From assembly GCF_000685075.1 (NCBI RefSeq), contig NZ_BAYD01000040.1, forward strand, positions 1-64,000: a stretch of DNA of 64,000 nt, in the 5' to 3' direction. Positions 52,828 to 61,595 of the stretch are shown piece by piece (positions within the stretch are counted from its first letter, which is position 1; each line of letters opens with the position of its first letter). Below the pieces are notes generated by a model. That model searched no databases. It saw nothing but the letters and a program-made list of their open reading frames with translations, and was not told the origin of the DNA. The DNA comes from Paraburkholderia oxyphila NBRC 105797 (GTDB lineage: Bacteria; Pseudomonadota; Gammaproteobacteria; Burkholderiales; Burkholderiaceae). A program made the position numbers and the translations under genes.

Positions 52828-53463
52828 TCATAGTTTGATGCCGCTAAGAACCTCGAGATAGCGCGGCGCGACACGCTTGCGCACTGCTTCGCTTTCCTTG
52901 ATACCGGTGAGGTAGTAACCGAGCTGGTGGAAATAGAGAATTTTCGCCCGAATGAGGCTGTCCGGCTTGGAGTGGCCCATGTCCTGGAAAATCTTCTGGA
53001 GATGCGCGATGCGTTGCCGGTCTATACGAGCGACCTGCTTCGCGACGCTGTCGTCCTTTCTCGCCCATTCGCGGATTGCCATGTCGAATTCCGACGAAAA
53101 CTGGCGCTCATCAATGAACAGGATGACCAGTTGCCGAAGCCGTACCCTGGCCAGCTGCTCGCGGCCCTTCGGGTCCGATTCGTGTGGCTCAACGAGCGAG
53201 CGGAGGACCCGGTCGTTCACTTCTGTCCAGTATTCCAGGAGCGCGTCGAGCAGCTCCTGCCGGTTTTTGAAATGCCAGTAGAAGCTGCTCCGGCTAATCT
53301 CCAGCATCGAAGCTAGCGGCTCGACCTTTACCGCATCAATCCCCTGCTCAATCAGGATTGAACGCGCAGCGTCCAGCCACACCGCCCGGTCGACGACCGG
53401 ACGTGCGGCCTTCGTCATCCTCCTGGTCACCTTCTCGCTATTTGTTTCCTGCGGCATCAGCAT
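52828..53463 (-). CDS. TetR-family transcriptional regulator
   Basis: This 211-residue TetR protein has an N-terminal helix-turn-helix (about 33-75, VKVEPLASMLEISRSSFYWH) and an all-helical ligand domain. It lies between the folD and binding-protein genes, transcribed on the minus strand. A 19-bp motif occurs in front of folD, upstream of this gene itself and before the binding protein, so it is the best candidate for their common repressor. The likely inducer is a methylated glycine (sarcosine, dimethylglycine or betaine) or a folate C1 product. The ATG at 53463 is one of three possible starts. Confidence 0.88.
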   Translation of the reverse strand: MLMPQETNSEKVTRRMTKAARPVVDRAVWLDAARSILIEQGIDAVKVEPLASMLEISRSSFYWHFKNRQELLDALLEYWTEVNDRVLRSLVEPHESDPKGREQLARVRLRQLVILFIDERQFSSEFDMAIREWARKDDSVAKQVARIDRQRIAHLQKIFQDMGHSKPDSLIRAKILYFHQLGYYLTGIKESEAVRKRVAPRYLEVLSGIKL

Positions 53464-53590
53464 TCACTGTGAGTTCGTTCGCTGGCAAGCATAGCACTGT
53501 TGATGCCCCCTCCCGGCGCCGGTCACATATCCAGCCGGCGCACCTCCCCGCATTGAGATGTTGACTGGCACGCAGACCACCGACAGTTAA

Positions 53591-53609
53591 CTAGACATAT
53601 ATGAACATT
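53591..53609. promoter_or_regulatory. Shared 19-bp operator-like site upstream of the TetR gene
   Basis: CTAGACATATATGAACATT, read on the reverse strand, matches the folD site at 13 of 19 positions and keeps the AATGT and TGTC half-sites. It lies 128 bp before the TetR start and would suit autoregulation. Confidence 0.45.
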
Positions 53610-53836
53610 ACCACGGTACATGCCCACTTCGTGGGCGCCGCGTTTGTGGCGCAACAGGCACGGTCACAGGCAGGCTTTGCCTGCACAGATTAAGCGCCAC
53701 CTACACGACCGCAGCGCTGTGAAACCGTGCCAGAGGCTTCCTGGACAACCCTCCGCGCGGCATCGCAACCCCCTCCATCGCGGCCAACCAGGGGGCGACA
53801 CGTGTAAACCACTACCGCAGTCATGCCGAAAAATCA

Positions 53837-53884
53837 TTGCCCAAACATTTTGAAAATCTTATTGTTTGGACAGTCCTGTACATT
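53837..53884 (+). promoter_or_regulatory. Promoter and operator of the binding-protein gene
   Basis: TTGCCC (53837-53842) and TATTGT (53860-53865) are spaced 17 bp. Immediately downstream, over the expected start site, is TTGGACAGTCCTGTACATT (53866-53884), the inverted form of the folD element. The leader to the ATG at 54002 is about 130 bases. Confidence 0.5.
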
Positions 53885-54001
53885 CTAAGGGAAGTAGATT
53901 TGCGGATGTGTGTTCTACAGGAAGGAGCCGTCCAGCCCACCAATCGCTGTACATTTGGGCGTGGAGGGTCGAGCAGCCAAAACTCCAATGAGGTTAAGCA
54001 C

Positions 54002-55129
54002 ATGCAAGCGGGAAAACGAAATGCTCTAACGCTGACCTGTCTGGCCATCGCTTCGGCAAGCGCTTATGCGGACCAGACTGTCACCATCGGCTACGCCGGC
54101 CCCCTGACAGGTCAAGTTGCACATGTTGGGAAGGATGCCGAGAACGGTGTGCGACTGGCCATCGACGAGGCCAATGCCGCCGGGATAAAAATTAAGGGCG
54201 GGCCGGTCACCTTCGTATTGAACTCTCAGGACGACGCCGCAGACCCAAGAACGGCAGTCACGGTTGCCCAACAGTTCGTCGACGCAAAGGTTGCCGGTGT
54301 CGTCGGACACCTGAACTCTGGCGCGACGCTCCCGGCATCGAAGGTCTATGCGAACGCTGGCATTCCACAGGTGTCCCCATCAGCAACAAACCCTATGTTT
54401 ACCAGGCAAGGTTTCGCCACGGCGTTTCGTGTAATCGGGGACGACAGCTCCGTTGGCAAGGTCGTCGCCCAGTACATGGCGAAGAAAGGCTATAAGCGGA
54501 TAGCCATCGTGGACGACCGCACTTCCTACGGACAAGGGCTCGCCGACGTCGTCGACACGGAAGCCAAGGCAGCGGGCATCGACGTCGTTGACCGTGAGTT
54601 CGTCAACGACAAGACCATCGACTTTCGCGGAATCCTCACCGCCATCAAGTCGATGGACGTGCAAGCCATCTTCTACGGCGGCGTCGATGCGCAGGCCGGC
54701 CCTCTTCGCAAGCAGATGACCAGCCTCGCCTTGAAGGCTCCTCTCGTCGGTTCGGCCATTGAAACGGACAAGTTCATCGAGCTCGCGGGGCCGGCTGCCG
54801 CCGAAGGCACGGTTTCGGCGGAATCGGGACAGCCGCTTGAAAGTATGCCGAACGGCAAGGCGTTCGAGCAGAAGTACAAGAAATACGGCACCGTAGTTCT
54901 CTATGCGCCCTATGCCTATGACGCCACCTGGGCTCTCATCAACGCGATGATATTGGCCAACTCCGCCGCACCCGCGGACTACCTTCCAGCAATGAAGAAA
55001 GTCGACTTCGAGGGCGTAACTGGCCGAATCGCGTTCGACAACAAGGGTGACCTCCGTGCCGCACGCGTCACTCTATACGAGGCCAGGAGCGGAAAATTTT
55101 CACCGATGACCACTGTCACGCTCAAATAA
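54002..55129 (+). CDS. Branched-chain-amino-acid-type ABC substrate-binding protein
   Basis: This 375-residue periplasmic protein has a signal peptide (about 1-23, ending SAYA) and a type I periplasmic binding fold (Leu/Ile/Val-binding family). It starts DQTVTIGYAGPLTGQVAHVG and has PQVSPSATNPMFT (about 121-133) at the ligand hinge. It would bind an amino-acid-like solute, but no LivHMGF membrane or ATPase genes are in this window, so it is an orphan. The ATG has GAGGT upstream; a frame from 53837 would put the promoter inside the coding sequence. Placement suggests sarcosine, glycine or betaine-related sensing or uptake. Confidence 0.9.
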   Translation: MQAGKRNALTLTCLAIASASAYADQTVTIGYAGPLTGQVAHVGKDAENGVRLAIDEANAAGIKIKGGPVTFVLNSQDDAADPRTAVTVAQQFVDAKVAGVVGHLNSGATLPASKVYANAGIPQVSPSATNPMFTRQGFATAFRVIGDDSSVGKVVAQYMAKKGYKRIAIVDDRTSYGQGLADVVDTEAKAAGIDVVDREFVNDKTIDFRGILTAIKSMDVQAIFYGGVDAQAGPLRKQMTSLALKAPLVGSAIETDKFIELAGPAAAEGTVSAESGQPLESMPNGKAFEQKYKKYGTVVLYAPYAYDATWALINAMILANSAAPADYLPAMKKVDFEGVTGRIAFDNKGDLRAARVTLYEARSGKFSPMTTVTLK

Positions 55130-55204
55130 TGCGCACCGCAGTAAAAGCATAATAGACGCTCATTTAATGGGTTCTTTTTCGCATCATTTAGTTTGGAGTT
55201 CGAA

Positions 55205-56251
55205 TTGAAAATTAGACTTCTCGCCGCCTTGCTGCTTTGCAGCGGACCGGCCTTTGCCCAGTCGTCAGTCACTCTCTACGGCCTGATGGATGCCGGCATC
55301 ACGTACACGAACAATGTCGCCACTTCGACGGGCCACGGTGCTAGCGTGCAGTTCATTTCGGGGTCTTCACAGGGTGACCGGTGGGGCATGAGAGGCGCAG
55401 AGGATTTGGGAGGCGGACTGCAAGCCGTCTTCGTACTGGAAAATGGCTATGACCTTGGCACGGGACAGCTGGGTCAAGGGGGCTTGATGTTCGGCCGCCA
55501 GGCTTTCGTCGGGTTGTCGAGCTCGTGGGGCACCCTGACCCTTGGTCGCCAGTACGACTTCATCGGCGACATCTTTCCTGCATACGCAATCGGGGCAAAT
55601 ACGCCCGCTGGTCTGCTCGCGTGGAGTCTGCCCGCATACGCTGCAGGCGGATACACGCTGGACAACCGTGTCTGGGGCGACGAGGTCAACAATTCGGTGA
55701 AGTACCTCTCTCCCACTATCGCTGGCTTCAGCTTCGGCGCGATGTACGGGTTCGGGAACGTGGCTGGTTCGATGGGCACAGACAGCTCATCCAACTTCGT
55801 CCTGAACTACAACCAGGGTCCGTTAAGTGCCTCGTTGGCTTATATGTCCATTCACAACGCGACGGCCTCGGCAAACTCGACGGAATACGCGGGTGGCGGC
55901 GCATACAACATCGGTAAGGCGCGCATTTTCGCGCTCGTCACCGACGTGCAGCTCTCCAGCGGAACAAAGCCCCGCGCGACCACGTACGAGGGTGGGCTAA
56001 GTTACGCAATCGTTCCGGCGCTCTCTCTGGCCGGCGGCTTTCAGTACCAGCATCGTAACAACGACCTGGGCAGCGCAAACCAACTAGTTCTGAGCGCAGA
56101 CTACTTCCTGTCGAAGCGGACTGACGTCTATCTCGTCGGCACCCTCGCGCACGACCACGCGTTCGGCGCTCAGGCTCAAGCCGCATACGGCTCCCCTTCG
56201 AGCACCGACGTGCAGACGGCCGTGCGGGTAGCCATTCGCCATAAGTTCTAA
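55205..56251 (+). CDS. General outer-membrane porin
   Basis: This 348-residue Burkholderiales porin has a signal peptide (about 1-20, ending PAFAQ), the mature start SSVTLYGLMDAGITYTNN and a C-terminal strand VAIRHKF with terminal Phe. The likely start codon is TTG at 55205, with GGAG 7 bases upstream. No ATG fits the signal peptide. It follows the binding protein by 75 bp on the same strand and is probably co-transcribed, giving outer-membrane passage for the same solute. Confidence 0.9.
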   Translation: MKIRLLAALLLCSGPAFAQSSVTLYGLMDAGITYTNNVATSTGHGASVQFISGSSQGDRWGMRGAEDLGGGLQAVFVLENGYDLGTGQLGQGGLMFGRQAFVGLSSSWGTLTLGRQYDFIGDIFPAYAIGANTPAGLLAWSLPAYAAGGYTLDNRVWGDEVNNSVKYLSPTIAGFSFGAMYGFGNVAGSMGTDSSSNFVLNYNQGPLSASLAYMSIHNATASANSTEYAGGGAYNIGKARIFALVTDVQLSSGTKPRATTYEGGLSYAIVPALSLAGGFQYQHRNNDLGSANQLVLSADYFLSKRTDVYLVGTLAHDHAFGAQAQAAYGSPSSTDVQTAVRVAIRHKF

Positions 56252-56363
56252 CTGAAACAGGCTTAGTATCACTGCCGTCCGATGCCACGCATCAGGCGGC
56301 ATTTTCGCATCGGCAAATCTTCAATGATGCGATTTACTGGGGCGCGGCACATTCGCCATCAAT

Positions 56364-56390
56364 AAAAAAGCCTGCAATACCGACGCAGGC
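56364..56390 (-). terminator. Rho-independent terminator of the sox operon
   Basis: On the minus strand GCCTGC-N9-GCAGGC is followed by TTTTTTATT, 27 bp after the soxG stop. This is a textbook intrinsic terminator and marks the 3' end of the permease-purU-sox transcript. Confidence 0.85.
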
Positions 56391-56416
56391 CTTATGAGAA
56401 GCTATCGAGGCGCGGC

Positions 56417-57010
56417 TCAGCTCGTCTGGTGCACGAACTCCTCCGCGGCTTTCAGCAACCACGTGACGACGTATTCGGTGGCGCTCACGTCGAAGTAAAG
56501 CACGTACTCTGAGCTTTCGGGGTGCATCATCATCGCAGGAAGGCCAGCAAAGCGAGTGATAACGACGTGGCCAACCTCAAAGCTCGAAGGATGCACGTCA
56601 ATTGCACATCCAGAAGCAAGAAGCGCAGCTGCATCCGCGCCTGAAACCTGGATTGCGACGCGGCTGTCAGACACGATAGTGACGGTTGCAAACTGTCCGG
56701 CTAACGCATTGACAAGTGAGGTCGCATATCGCTCTTCGCTTGCCAGAGGACAAAAGCAAAGGCACTCGTTCGGACCGGCCCACGCGAGCTGAACATCGCC
56801 GCCTTCTGATACCCGCTCCGGACCCGGTAGTGGGACGCCGACTGCAGAGGCTACGCCCAAACGAATTGCGCCATCCTCGCTCTTGCCTTGAATCCGAATG
56901 ATGCCCGACAGCGGCAACTCTTCCAAACGCAGCGAGTTCGTGCGAACCGGGAACTCGCTCTCGTTGAAGAAGCCCGGAGATACAGTTGTACGTGCGATGA
57001 GCTTATCCAT
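56417..57010 (-). CDS. soxG: Sarcosine oxidase, gamma subunit
   Basis: This 197-residue protein has the SoxG pattern of two aminomethyltransferase-like halves: LPLSGIIRIQGKSED near the N-terminus, AWAGPNECLCFCP (about 88-100) and VVITRFAGLPAMMM (about 150-163). It is the small non-catalytic subunit of heterotetrameric sarcosine oxidase. The ATG at 57010 overlaps the end of soxA by 8 bp and has GGGAGAG upstream. An ATG further upstream lies inside soxA and is rejected. It is the last gene before the terminator. Confidence 0.93.
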   Translation of the reverse strand: MDKLIARTTVSPGFFNESEFPVRTNSLRLEELPLSGIIRIQGKSEDGAIRLGVASAVGVPLPGPERVSEGGDVQLAWAGPNECLCFCPLASEERYATSLVNALAGQFATVTIVSDSRVAIQVSGADAAALLASGCAIDVHPSSFEVGHVVITRFAGLPAMMMHPESSEYVLYFDVSATEYVVTWLLKAAEEFVHQTS

Positions 57011-60002
57011 TAAGACGCTCTCCCTTCGGGTCAAAGTGGGCCGTCGGGACAACCCGCGCCGCCATCATTTTGCCCTTCGCATAGATGTTGACGACCTCTC
57101 CCAGACGAGAAGCGCCATTGCGCAAAATCCCCAGGCCGATTGCCTTGTTGAGCATCGGGCTCATGACGGCTGATGTGACGTAGCCCTGCGACGCCGCCGG
57201 AATCTTCGGGTTCACCTCGTCAACGAAGTGCCCACCTACCGGTAGCGGCACGCTCGGGTCAACGGACTCGAGCCCGACGAAATCGAGGCGGCCACTACCT
57301 TTGTCTGCAGGACGCTGCAGCGAACGACGACCGATGAAGTCGTCTGCCTTCTTCTCGATAATCTTCGACCACCCAATGTCGAGAGGATTTGAATTGCCAT
57401 CTGTATCCGCGCCGACGTGAAGATAGCCCTTCTCGGTACGCATGACTTCAAGTGCTTCGATACCGTATGGCGTGATGCCGAACGGCTTGCCGGCTTCGGC
57501 GATGCTGTCCCACAGCGACTTCCCATAGCGGCTGGCGATGGACACCTCGAAAGTCACCTCGCCCGTGAAGCTCGCGCGCAGAATCCGCACGGGGATGTCC
57601 GCCAGCTTGCCCGCGCGGAAATGCATATGAGGGAAGCTCTCGGCCGAGAAGTCAATATCGGACTCGAACTTCTGGAGCACGAGGCGCGCTTTCGGACCTG
57701 ACAATGTTACGTTCGCCCACTGGGTGGTGACATTGTTCACGTGCACGCGCAGTTCCGGCCATTCGCATTGCAGGTACTCCTCGAACAGCAGGAATACACG
57801 ACTGACAGCACCGCTCGTCGCGTGGACGAGGTAGTGGTCTTCAGCAAGCCGCACGACCACACCATCGTCGATAAGCACACCATTTTCGTTGGTCAGCATC
57901 GCATAGCGCGCGGAACCAGGCTTCACACTTGCCAGGTTGTTGACATACATCCGGTTCAGGAACGTCGCAGCATCGGGACCCTTGACCTCTATCTTGCCAA
58001 GCGGCGAGCCGTCAAACATACCCACTCCGCTCCGAACGGCGAGCACCTCACGCTGCGTTGCGGCGACGACGTCCTCCAGCCTTTGAGGATAGTACTCTGG
58101 GCGTCGGAACCCATAGTCGCCGAAACGAGCCTTCGAAGCTTCGTGGGACGTTGCTGCGTGCAATGAATACCAGGGAGCGTACAGTTCACCAACCGTGTTG
58201 CCGGCAAACGCGCCAATGGTCACGGGCTGATAAGGCGGACGGAAGCGCGTCGTGCCGACCTTGACAATCGGCTGGCCGCTCAACTCCGCCATGATGGCCA
58301 GGATATTGAAGTTGCTCGATTTGCCCTGGTCGATGCTCATGCCGCCGGTCGTGTACCGTTTTACGTGCTCGACGGACCGGAAGTTCTCGCGCAACGCCAG
58401 TTCAATGTCCGACACTTTCACGTCGTACTGGAAATCGAGCCATTGCTTGTCGGTCCGCGTGCTTTGCGTGTACCAATATGGCTCGATTCGCAGGGCCTCG
58501 CGGTCAGTCGCGTGAGTTTGTGGTGCCGGGATAGTCAAAGAGAAGTCAACATCGAGTCGCTTCGCCGCGTCCAAGCCCGCGATACGGCCTTCCTCGAGAC
58601 ACTCAGGAAGCGAGAACGCACCATTCGCGGCACCCACGACCTGTACAGCTTGCGAGCAGGACTGAGGCACCAGGCAAGCAAGGTGTTCGTTGTACTCAAG
58701 CGAGCCACCGGCCTGACTGTACAGGTGAGTAGTGGGAGTCCAGCCACTGGACATGGCGATGGTATCGCACTCGACGGTCGTCGATTCATCAGCAAGCTTC
58801 CCGTTGCCGAGATGTGGTGACAGCTTCACCGCCTTGACGCGCCGACTGCCCACGACGTCACGAATTCCATAGCCGACGTAGTGTTTGATTCCGCGCTCTT
58901 TCAGTGCGGAATACATCTCGCTCGCCACGTTCGCGCGCGTATCGACGACCGTAAGCGCCTTGAGGCCTGCGGCGTGGAGGTCGAGCGCCGTGCGATAGGC
59001 ATCGTCATTATTCGTTGCGACGACCACATGGGAGCCCGGCAAGACCCCATATTGATTCGTATATGCACGCGCGGCGGACGCCAGCATCACACCAGGCCGG
59101 TCATTATTGGTGAATACGAGTGGACGCTCGATTGCACCGGTCGCCAGAATCACCGACCTCGCGCGGATGCGCCACAGGCGCTCTCGCATCTTGCCAGCCT
59201 GGCCCTTCGGCCCGAGGTGGTTGCGCACGCGCTCGGCGGCCACGAGGAAGTTGTTCTCGTAGTAACCGCTCACATTCGTGCGTGAAAGCAATTGAACGTT
59301 CCGCATCTGCTCGAGCTGCGTCACCGTCCGCTGTGCCCACTCTGCTCCCGGCAGCTTATCGAGCTTGAATCGCTCGCCCAGAAGAGCCCCGCCGAACTTC
59401 TCGCGGTCATCCGTGAGAATGACGCGCAGACCTGACTGTGCCGCAGCCAGTGCAGCAGACAAGCCAGCGGGTCCACCGCCAACCACGAGGATGTCGCAGT
59501 GCACGTTGCGCTTGAAGTACGTTTGGGCGTCGGGTTCCTTCGGGGCTTTACCGAGACCTGCGATGGGCCGCACGAAACGCTCGTAGAAGTGCCAGTTTGG
59601 CCACATCATCGATTTGTAATAGAACGACGCTGGCAGCAGCTTTGCGAACCGGTCCATGACGCCGAGAACGTCACGCTGAGCGCTGGGCCACGCGTTCTGG
59701 CTCGACGCCTGCAGACCCTCGTACAGTGGCATCATCGTCGAGCGAACATTCGGCTCGTCAAACTGACCTGACTCGAGTTGCACGAGCCCATTCGGCTCTT
59801 CGACTGCAAAGCCCATGATGCCGCGGGGACGATGCAGCTTGAAGCTACGGCCAACGATGCCGATACCGTTGGCAAGCAGAGCGGCGGCAAGGCTGTCGCC
59901 CTCCAGCCCCTCATAGCTCTTCCCGTCAAAGGTGAACTTCATCTTGCGACGAGTTTCGTTCGCCGGCCGGCCGAACACGGGAACGCGGTTACGCGGCTTC
60001 AT
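57003..60002 (-). CDS. soxA: Sarcosine oxidase, alpha subunit
   Basis: This 999-residue protein is full length for SoxA. It has an N-terminal 2Fe-2S-like fold segment (residues 20-100), an NAD/FAD-type Rossmann domain with CDILVVGGGPAGLSAALAAA (about 151-170), a Cys-rich middle, and a C-terminal GcvT-like folate domain (about 620-999, MFDGSPLGKIEVKGPDAATF). It channels the C1 unit from sarcosine to tetrahydrofolate as 5,10-methylene-THF. The ATG at 60002 has GGAGG upstream and overlaps soxD by 14 bp. FolD in the window would take over the product. Confidence 0.96.
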   Translation of the reverse strand: MKPRNRVPVFGRPANETRRKMKFTFDGKSYEGLEGDSLAAALLANGIGIVGRSFKLHRPRGIMGFAVEEPNGLVQLESGQFDEPNVRSTMMPLYEGLQASSQNAWPSAQRDVLGVMDRFAKLLPASFYYKSMMWPNWHFYERFVRPIAGLGKAPKEPDAQTYFKRNVHCDILVVGGGPAGLSAALAAAQSGLRVILTDDREKFGGALLGERFKLDKLPGAEWAQRTVTQLEQMRNVQLLSRTNVSGYYENNFLVAAERVRNHLGPKGQAGKMRERLWRIRARSVILATGAIERPLVFTNNDRPGVMLASAARAYTNQYGVLPGSHVVVATNNDDAYRTALDLHAAGLKALTVVDTRANVASEMYSALKERGIKHYVGYGIRDVVGSRRVKAVKLSPHLGNGKLADESTTVECDTIAMSSGWTPTTHLYSQAGGSLEYNEHLACLVPQSCSQAVQVVGAANGAFSLPECLEEGRIAGLDAAKRLDVDFSLTIPAPQTHATDREALRIEPYWYTQSTRTDKQWLDFQYDVKVSDIELALRENFRSVEHVKRYTTGGMSIDQGKSSNFNILAIMAELSGQPIVKVGTTRFRPPYQPVTIGAFAGNTVGELYAPWYSLHAATSHEASKARFGDYGFRRPEYYPQRLEDVVAATQREVLAVRSGVGMFDGSPLGKIEVKGPDAATFLNRMYVNNLASVKPGSARYAMLTNENGVLIDDGVVVRLAEDHYLVHATSGAVSRVFLLFEEYLQCEWPELRVHVNNVTTQWANVTLSGPKARLVLQKFESDIDFSAESFPHMHFRAGKLADIPVRILRASFTGEVTFEVSIASRYGKSLWDSIAEAGKPFGITPYGIEALEVMRTEKGYLHVGADTDGNSNPLDIGWSKIIEKKADDFIGRRSLQRPADKGSGRLDFVGLESVDPSVPLPVGGHFVDEVNPKIPAASQGYVTSAVMSPMLNKAIGLGILRNGASRLGEVVNIYAKGKMMAARVVPTAHFDPKGERLNG

Positions 60003-60309
60003 GGAGACCTCCGTCCACCTGATTGACAGCAGACATCTGACGAGGCATCTCGGCAAACGTGAAGATGCGGCGGATTTCGTGGCTCACCGTATCGCGCTCG
60101 ATGCCAAACCATTGCCTGCAACCAAACGTATGTCGCCAGCGTTCAAGCAAGTTGCCGCGAATGTTGTCGCGCGTAAACAGAAAATCAGCCCATTGCTCGT
60201 CGGATAGCTCCTGTGGAGCGAGTGGGCGAACGCGGTCGTAGGGGCCGCCAAACGTGAATTCGTCTTCGTCTCGCGCGCTGCCGCAATACGGACATTTAAT
60301 GCGTAACAT
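59989..60309 (-). CDS. soxD: Sarcosine oxidase, delta subunit
   Basis: This 106-residue SoxD protein has its zinc site visible as CPYCGSARDEDEF at residues 6-18 and HTFGCRQWF near 60-68. This small subunit stabilises the heterotetramer. It begins 12 bp after soxB and its end overlaps the soxA start by 14 bp, so expression is tightly coupled. Confidence 0.95.
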   Translation of the reverse strand: MLRIKCPYCGSARDEDEFTFGGPYDRVRPLAPQELSDEQWADFLFTRDNIRGNLLERWRHTFGCRQWFGIERDTVSHEIRRIFTFAEMPRQMSAVNQVDGGLHEAA

Positions 60310-60321
60310 GAGTGTTCCTGC

Positions 60322-61572
60322 CTAGTGGTCGACGCCCGCGGCGGCGGCTTCATTCACGAAACGGCCGGTGGCAAACCGGCCAAGTCCGAACGGCTCGATG
60401 AGCTCGTGCGGCCGGTCATTGGCAACCGTGTAGGCGAGCGTCTCACCGCCCACCGGAATGGCCTTGAAGCCGCCAGTACCCCAACCGGTACTGATGTACA
60501 GAGCTGTCACCGGCGTCTTGCCAATAATCGGGCTCGAATCGGGTGAAATATCGACGATACCGGCCCATTGACGCATCAATTTGAGGCGACTGAAAGACGG
60601 GAACAGGTTTAGCACCGCGCTGAGCGTGTCCTCCAACGCAGGCAGCGTTCCGCGCTGACCGTACGAGGGGTATGCGTCAGCCCTGCCGCCGATGAGAATT
60701 TCGCCACGGTCGGACTGACTGACGTAGCAATGCACGAGGGGCGAAACCACGAGGCCATCGAGGACTGGCTTCACCGGCTCACTGACCATTGCCTGCAGCG
60801 CCATGCTATTGATGGGCAGGGAAATCCCAGCCATCTTCGAGAGCACCGATGAATTGCCAGCGACCGCGATGACTACCTTATCCGCCTCGATGTAACCGAG
60901 CCTGGTCTTGACGCCCTTGACCCGGTCGCCGCTCATTTGCAGACCGGTCACCTCGCAGTTCTGGATGATTTCGACACCGAGGTTGTCGGCAGCGCGAGCG
61001 TAGCCCCACGCCACCGCATCGTGGCGCGCGACGCCCGCACGGCGCTGGATGAAGCCACCCAGGATGGGATAGCGCGCGCTGGAACGGGTATCGAGGGCCG
61101 GCATAAATTCGCGAACCTGATTGAGGTCCAGCATCTCGGCGTCGATACCCTGTAACTGGATAGAATTCGACCAGCGCTGCAGACCGTCCAACTGATGCGG
61201 GTTGTGCGCGAGTGTGAGCGCCCCCCCCTGGCTCAGCATGATGTTGTAGTTGAGCTCCTTGCTCAGACCTTCGTACAGCTTCAGGGAGCGTTCAAAAAAA
61301 TTCGTCGACTCCTTGTAGAAATAGTTGGAGCGAATGGCGGTTGTATTTCGCCCTGTGTTCCCGCCGCCAAGCCATCCCTTTTCAATCACGGCCACGTTCG
61401 TGATGCCGTGATTCTTCGCCAGGTAGTACGCCGTCGCCAGCCCTTGACCTCCACCGCCGACGATGACTACGTCATATCGTGATTTAGGTTCGCGGGAGCG
61501 CCACGCTGGCGTCCAGTTCCGATGGCCGGACAGCGCGTGCTTCGCGAGTGACCAAAATGAGTAATGTTCCAA
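60322..61572 (-). CDS. soxB: Sarcosine oxidase, beta subunit
   Basis: This 416-residue catalytic subunit holds covalent FMN and FAD. It starts EHYSFWSLAKHALSGHRNW, then the FAD motif DVVIVGGGGQGLATAYYLAK (about 34-53) and GWLGGGNTGRNTT (about 66-78). ARHDAVAWGYARAA (about 176-189) is conserved, and TGWGTGGFKAIPVGG lies near the end. It oxidises sarcosine to glycine with O2, giving H2O2. The start codon is TTG with GAGG 8 bases upstream, and no ATG matches the family N-terminus. It is 23 bp after purU. Confidence 0.95.
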   Translation of the reverse strand: MEHYSFWSLAKHALSGHRNWTPAWRSREPKSRYDVVIVGGGGQGLATAYYLAKNHGITNVAVIEKGWLGGGNTGRNTTAIRSNYFYKESTNFFERSLKLYEGLSKELNYNIMLSQGGALTLAHNPHQLDGLQRWSNSIQLQGIDAEMLDLNQVREFMPALDTRSSARYPILGGFIQRRAGVARHDAVAWGYARAADNLGVEIIQNCEVTGLQMSGDRVKGVKTRLGYIEADKVVIAVAGNSSVLSKMAGISLPINSMALQAMVSEPVKPVLDGLVVSPLVHCYVSQSDRGEILIGGRADAYPSYGQRGTLPALEDTLSAVLNLFPSFSRLKLMRQWAGIVDISPDSSPIIGKTPVTALYISTGWGTGGFKAIPVGGETLAYTVANDRPHELIEPFGLGRFATGRFVNEAAAAGVDH

Positions 61573-61595
61573 GCGCGACCTCTTCCGCGTTGCAA

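Noticed and set aside
53464-54001. Possible glycine riboswitch in the leader of the binding-protein gene
   Set aside because: I could not find the conserved core or paired elements of that class. A short hairpin (53622-53636, GCCCAC/GTGGGC) is all that is seen.
56279-56313. Possible terminator after the second porin
   Set aside because: CCGATGC and GCATCGG can pair, but the loop is long and there is no T-run after the stem.
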